DNA from: Alphaproteobacteria bacterium
Lineage (GTDB): Bacteria > Pseudomonadota > Alphaproteobacteria > Rhizobiales > Methyloligellaceae
DNA length: 64,000 bases
Direction: 5' to 3'
Assembly: GCA_016869535.1 (NCBI GenBank)
Contig: VGDX01000005.1
Location: forward strand, 90,433 to 154,432
Each line of letters starts with the position of its first letter. Position 1 is the first letter of the stretch. The notes beneath the pieces are model-generated. The model did not search any database, was not told the origin of the DNA, and saw only the letters and a program-made list of their open reading frames with translations. Both the position numbers and the translations under genes were made by a program. This document shows, piece by piece, positions 62,034-64,000 of this stretch.

Positions 62034-62440
62034 GGTAGCACTCCGTGTGTTGGGTCATCGATTGCTTGGATAAATGTTTGAGCGGTATACGGATCGACGG
62101 TCTCGTATCTTACTTTCTCTTCCCATTCGGTGACGATGGCCCAATTAGCTGCAAAATCTGGATTGGCGTCTTGTTCGCTCTTCATTTCTGTATAAAGCCC
62201 GGCGATCCCGGCTAGTTTCTGTAGGTCGTGTCCCCGATAAGTTTCTTCAATCATCTTTTTGTCGGGTAAAGTCTCGGCGGCAATCTGCTTGGCGATTGTG
62301 GCTTTTAACGCCAACTCAACAGCATAACCGGCAAGATAGTAGGCATTCGAATATCGCCTGTTCGCCAATAGTAGCTTTGCATCGTCAAGCTTCGCTTTAG
62401 CCAGCGCGTGTAAATCTGTTCGTTTTATGCCAATAGACAT
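62012..62440 (-). CDS. HEPN-domain protein
   Basis: The start is ATG 62440 (MSIGIKRTDLHALAKAKLDD). The 142-residue helical protein has the HEPN core: DAKLLLANRRYSNAYYLAGY then AVELALKATIAKQ, and the C-terminal WAIVTEWEEKVRYETVDPY. I do not see the RNase motif RX4-6H, so it may be a non-catalytic HEPN, as in some HEPN-MNT or defence accessory proteins. It heads a unit with the 124-residue unknown protein. Confidence 0.8.
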   Translation of the reverse strand: MSIGIKRTDLHALAKAKLDDAKLLLANRRYSNAYYLAGYAVELALKATIAKQIAAETLPDKKMIEETYRGHDLQKLAGIAGLYTEMKSEQDANPDFAANWAIVTEWEEKVRYETVDPYTAQTFIQAIDDPTHGVLPWIKARW

Positions 62441-62557
62441 TTTTCGTGAGATGTTGTCTTGAAGGCCGCAAGGACGCCGCTGGACTATAGCGAAAAAATT
62501 GCAGCGCGTCGCCGCGACGAGGCTTTGCGCCTTCTTCGACAGGGAAGCCAAACGGGC

Positions 62558-62773
62558 TCACTCGCCAAGGCGAGTTAAGGTCTTGGAGTAGCGCTTGCGG
62601 ATTTCCGTGCGCATGGAATCGTAATCCGCCGACCTGCGTTTGGGTTCGGCGTCCAAGCGTTCAGTTCGCCCGCTGCGGAGCGGTTTAGTGACCTGGGGAG
62701 TCTCAGAGTTCACTTCTTCGGTCGCTTGTCGCTTGATGCCAGTCACTTTGCGTTTCCTGGTTAGTCGGCTCAT
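62558..62773 (-). CDS. Small basic protein of unknown function
   Basis: The 71-residue product from ATG 62773 (MSRLTRKRKVTGIKRQATEE) is strongly charged and ends MRTEIRKRYSKTLTRLGE. No family is recognised. It lies on the same strand 117 bases upstream of the HEPN gene and could belong to the same cassette. A different 60-residue frame overlaps it, so coding status is uncertain. Confidence 0.5.
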   Translation of the reverse strand: MSRLTRKRKVTGIKRQATEEVNSETPQVTKPLRSGRTERLDAEPKRRSADYDSMRTEIRKRYSKTLTRLGE

Positions 62774-62973
62774 GAGTGTGCCAACGCAACTTATAATGTG
62801 GTGTTCCCGCCTCAAAATCAATTGAAACTACTGACGTTTTCCGGTCAACAAAGCGTTGAGGGATCACAACTTCTTGTTTCTCCAAGGGTAAAGCCCAAGT
62901 CTGGTCATGCCCCGGGAACCATTATCCGCCTAGCCGGATTATCCCCGCAAAATCATTCCCATGGGAGGCAACC

Positions 62974-63093
62974 ATGGCACGCGACCTGTTCGACGAATTG
63001 AAGCATGCGCAGGTTGGCCGGGACGAGGATCAGCCGGTGGTCACCGCCATCCTCATCGTGCTGATCGCGCTCGCGCTCTATCTGATCCTGTAG
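62974..63093 (+). CDS. 39-residue single-span membrane protein
   Basis: GGGAGGCAACC precedes ATG 62974. The product reads MARDLFDELKHAQVGRDEDQ and then a single C-terminal membrane helix (VVTAILIVLIALALYLIL). The polar N-terminus and the clear ribosome site support a real small membrane protein. It ends directly at a palindromic repeat, which may act as its terminator. Confidence 0.68.
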   Translation: MARDLFDELKHAQVGRDEDQPVVTAILIVLIALALYLIL

Positions 63094-63183
63094 CCCCCTC
63101 ACCCTGCTCGGTCCTTGCGGACCTCGCTTCCCTCTCCCGCAAGCGGGAGAGGGTGGCCGAGCGCAGCGAGGCCGGGTGAGGGC
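63094..63183. repeat. Palindromic intergenic repeat, second copy
   Basis: CCCCTCACCCTGCTCGGTCC, the CCTCTCCCGC/GCGGGAGAGG hairpin and a terminal CCGGGTGAGGGC repeat those at 60393-60497. The middle differs (GGCCGAGCGCAGCGAGGCC here), as expected for a dispersed family. Confidence 0.8.
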
Positions 63184-63203
63184 AATCAAGCTCAGGCGTG
63201 CGC

Positions 63204-63452
63204 CTAGTTCTCCGCCGGCGCGCGTTCGTCCTCGAAGATCGGGCGCATGCGGTCGCGCATCAGATGCACGGCTTCGGCGACCGCTCCGACATTGATGCGC
63301 GGCTCGAGGCACGCGACCCCGCTGTCCAGCACCGCGCGCACATCGGCCTTGGTCAGGATGTTCTGCGCCACCATGCGCTCGAGCAGAGCGAGCGTGGTCA
63401 CGCCGCTCGCCACCGCGATGCCCTGGGCGCTGCATCCGAGGAAGTTCAGCAT
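63204..63452 (-). CDS. Small helical protein of unknown function
   Basis: AGGAGGAACGCCC precedes ATG 63452. The 82-residue product (MLNFLGCSAQGIAVASGVTT, then ERMVAQNILTKADVRAVLDS, EPRINVGAVAEAVHLMRDRM) is mostly helical with two Cys. The ILTKADVRAVLD stretch resembles short helical domains annotated only as hypothetical. No partner gene is obvious. Confidence 0.65.
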   Translation of the reverse strand: MLNFLGCSAQGIAVASGVTTLALLERMVAQNILTKADVRAVLDSGVACLEPRINVGAVAEAVHLMRDRMRPIFEDERAPAEN

Positions 63453-63559
63453 GGGCGTTCCTCCTTGGCTTGCCGGGACCGCGCCCGGCCGCTTATGAGG
63501 GATCAACGCGCGGCGCGGCTTCGCGTTCGGCGCCGGCGCTCAGCGTCCCTTGGTGGGGC

Positions 63560-63892
63560 TCATGCTTTCGGCTTGCAGGGAATGCCGAGCGCGAAGCATT
63601 TGGAGTAGAGCCCCTGCACGACGCAGGACACGCCGGAGTCGAGCGCGTATTTCCAGTCCGCCTCCGGAAACACGGCCTGGGCTTTTTCGCGCCAATTGTC
63701 GAGCGCCGCCTGCTCGGATTCCTTGCGCGCCGACAGGAAGCTCGGGCCGCTGCCCTCGATCGCCTCTTCATGGCAATCGAGCGTGGCCGGATCGAGTTCG
63801 ATCTCCTCGTCATCATCGTCCTCGGCGAGCCCCGGGGCGATCAGCGCCAGCATGGCGAGGCCGGCGGCAAATCCTTTAGCCCATCTCCGCAT
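63560..63892 (-). CDS. Small secreted Cys-containing protein
   Basis: The 110-residue product has a signal peptide (MRRWAKGFAAGLAMLALIAPGLA), an acidic stretch EDDDDEEIELDP and a mature domain with ARKESEQAALDNWREKA, PEADWKYALDSGVSCVV and CFALGIPCKPKA; four Cys could form two disulfides. The ALDNW..KA pattern resembles small periplasmic proteins of unknown role. GAGGGAG lies upstream of the start. Confidence 0.7.
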   Translation of the reverse strand: MRRWAKGFAAGLAMLALIAPGLAEDDDDEEIELDPATLDCHEEAIEGSGPSFLSARKESEQAALDNWREKAQAVFPEADWKYALDSGVSCVVQGLYSKCFALGIPCKPKA

Positions 63893-64000
63893 AGACTCCC
63901 TCCTGAAGACGGTTTTGCCGAAATGTTAGTAGAGTGCGGCAAGCCTCGCAACGCGTGGTCTGGCACAAGCGCCGGCCAATATGGTCACGGAGTTGCCGTA

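Overview
The window is high-GC DNA from an alphaproteobacterium, most likely of the order Hyphomicrobiales (Rhizobiales). Three things point there: a cycHJKL (ccmIEFH) - degP - two-component pair - glnE block with a FeuP/FeuQ-type pair on its upstream side; a Bradyrhizobium-type cyclic beta-glucan locus (ndvB, ndvD, ndvC); and dispersed palindromic repeats of the kind scattered through Rhizobiales genomes. Nothing seen here fixes the genus.

Region 1 (1-18.5 kb) is mostly housekeeping and metabolism: a partial glutathione S-transferase, a DUF1045 protein, a 2OG-Fe(II) oxygenase-like protein, a 3-hydroxyisobutyrate-dehydrogenase-like enzyme facing an Lrp regulator, a uracil-DNA glycosylase/MBL hydrolase pair, a membrane histidine kinase, DUF1289 and retropepsin genes, a CDF metal transporter, a phosphomannomutase, a methyltransferase, a TauE/SafE transporter, dusA, an HxlR regulator and an alpha/beta hydrolase. 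It ends in a disturbed stretch with a 36-codon remnant of a solute-binding protein, an Ntn-type hydrolase, an IS1380-family transposase and a TsdA-like dihaem cytochrome.

Region 2 (18.5-31.6 kb) holds a copper P-type ATPase, then ndvB and ndvD on the minus strand and ndvC on the plus strand, a winged-helix/TPR regulator, a secreted protein with a clear terminator, and pepN. Region 3 (31.7-48 kb) is a signalling and cytochrome-maturation block: a PleC/DivJ/CbrA-like histidine kinase, glnE, a kinase/regulator pair, degP, ccmH-ccmF-ccmE-ccmI, a 17-kDa-antigen-like lipoprotein, then feuQ, feuP and a small periplasmic PepSY-like protein in the position of feuN. FeuPQ controls cyclic-glucan export in Sinorhizobium, so the ndv genes in the same window are a notable pairing.

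Region 4 (48-60.4 kb, all minus strand) is a head-gene cluster of the gene-transfer-agent (RcGTA) type: TerS, TerL, portal, a g3.5-like protein, prohead protease, major capsid, connector, head closure, a gp10-like protein, DUF3168 tail terminator and tail tube. The cluster then stops: g10 survives as a 32-residue stub and no tape measure, baseplate or fibre gene follows, only a lysis-like cassette. Between protease and capsid lies a tandemly duplicated cassette of about 1.25 kb. Each unit encodes an HNH/EndoVII-like nuclease toxin with a Gly-rich linker, translationally coupled to a DUF2019 protein (probable immunity), and a third DUF2019-like gene follows. The duplicated unit carries the 3' end of the protease gene. 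A TerB-like gene sits inside the tail module. This toxin-immunity array embedded in a truncated GTA-like head operon is the most unusual feature of the window.

Region 5 (60.4-64 kb) is accessory: a GNAT acetyltransferase with a small basic partner (possible toxin-antitoxin pair), an AT-richer cassette with a HEPN-domain protein, a 39-residue membrane protein, palindromic repeats and two small unknown proteins.
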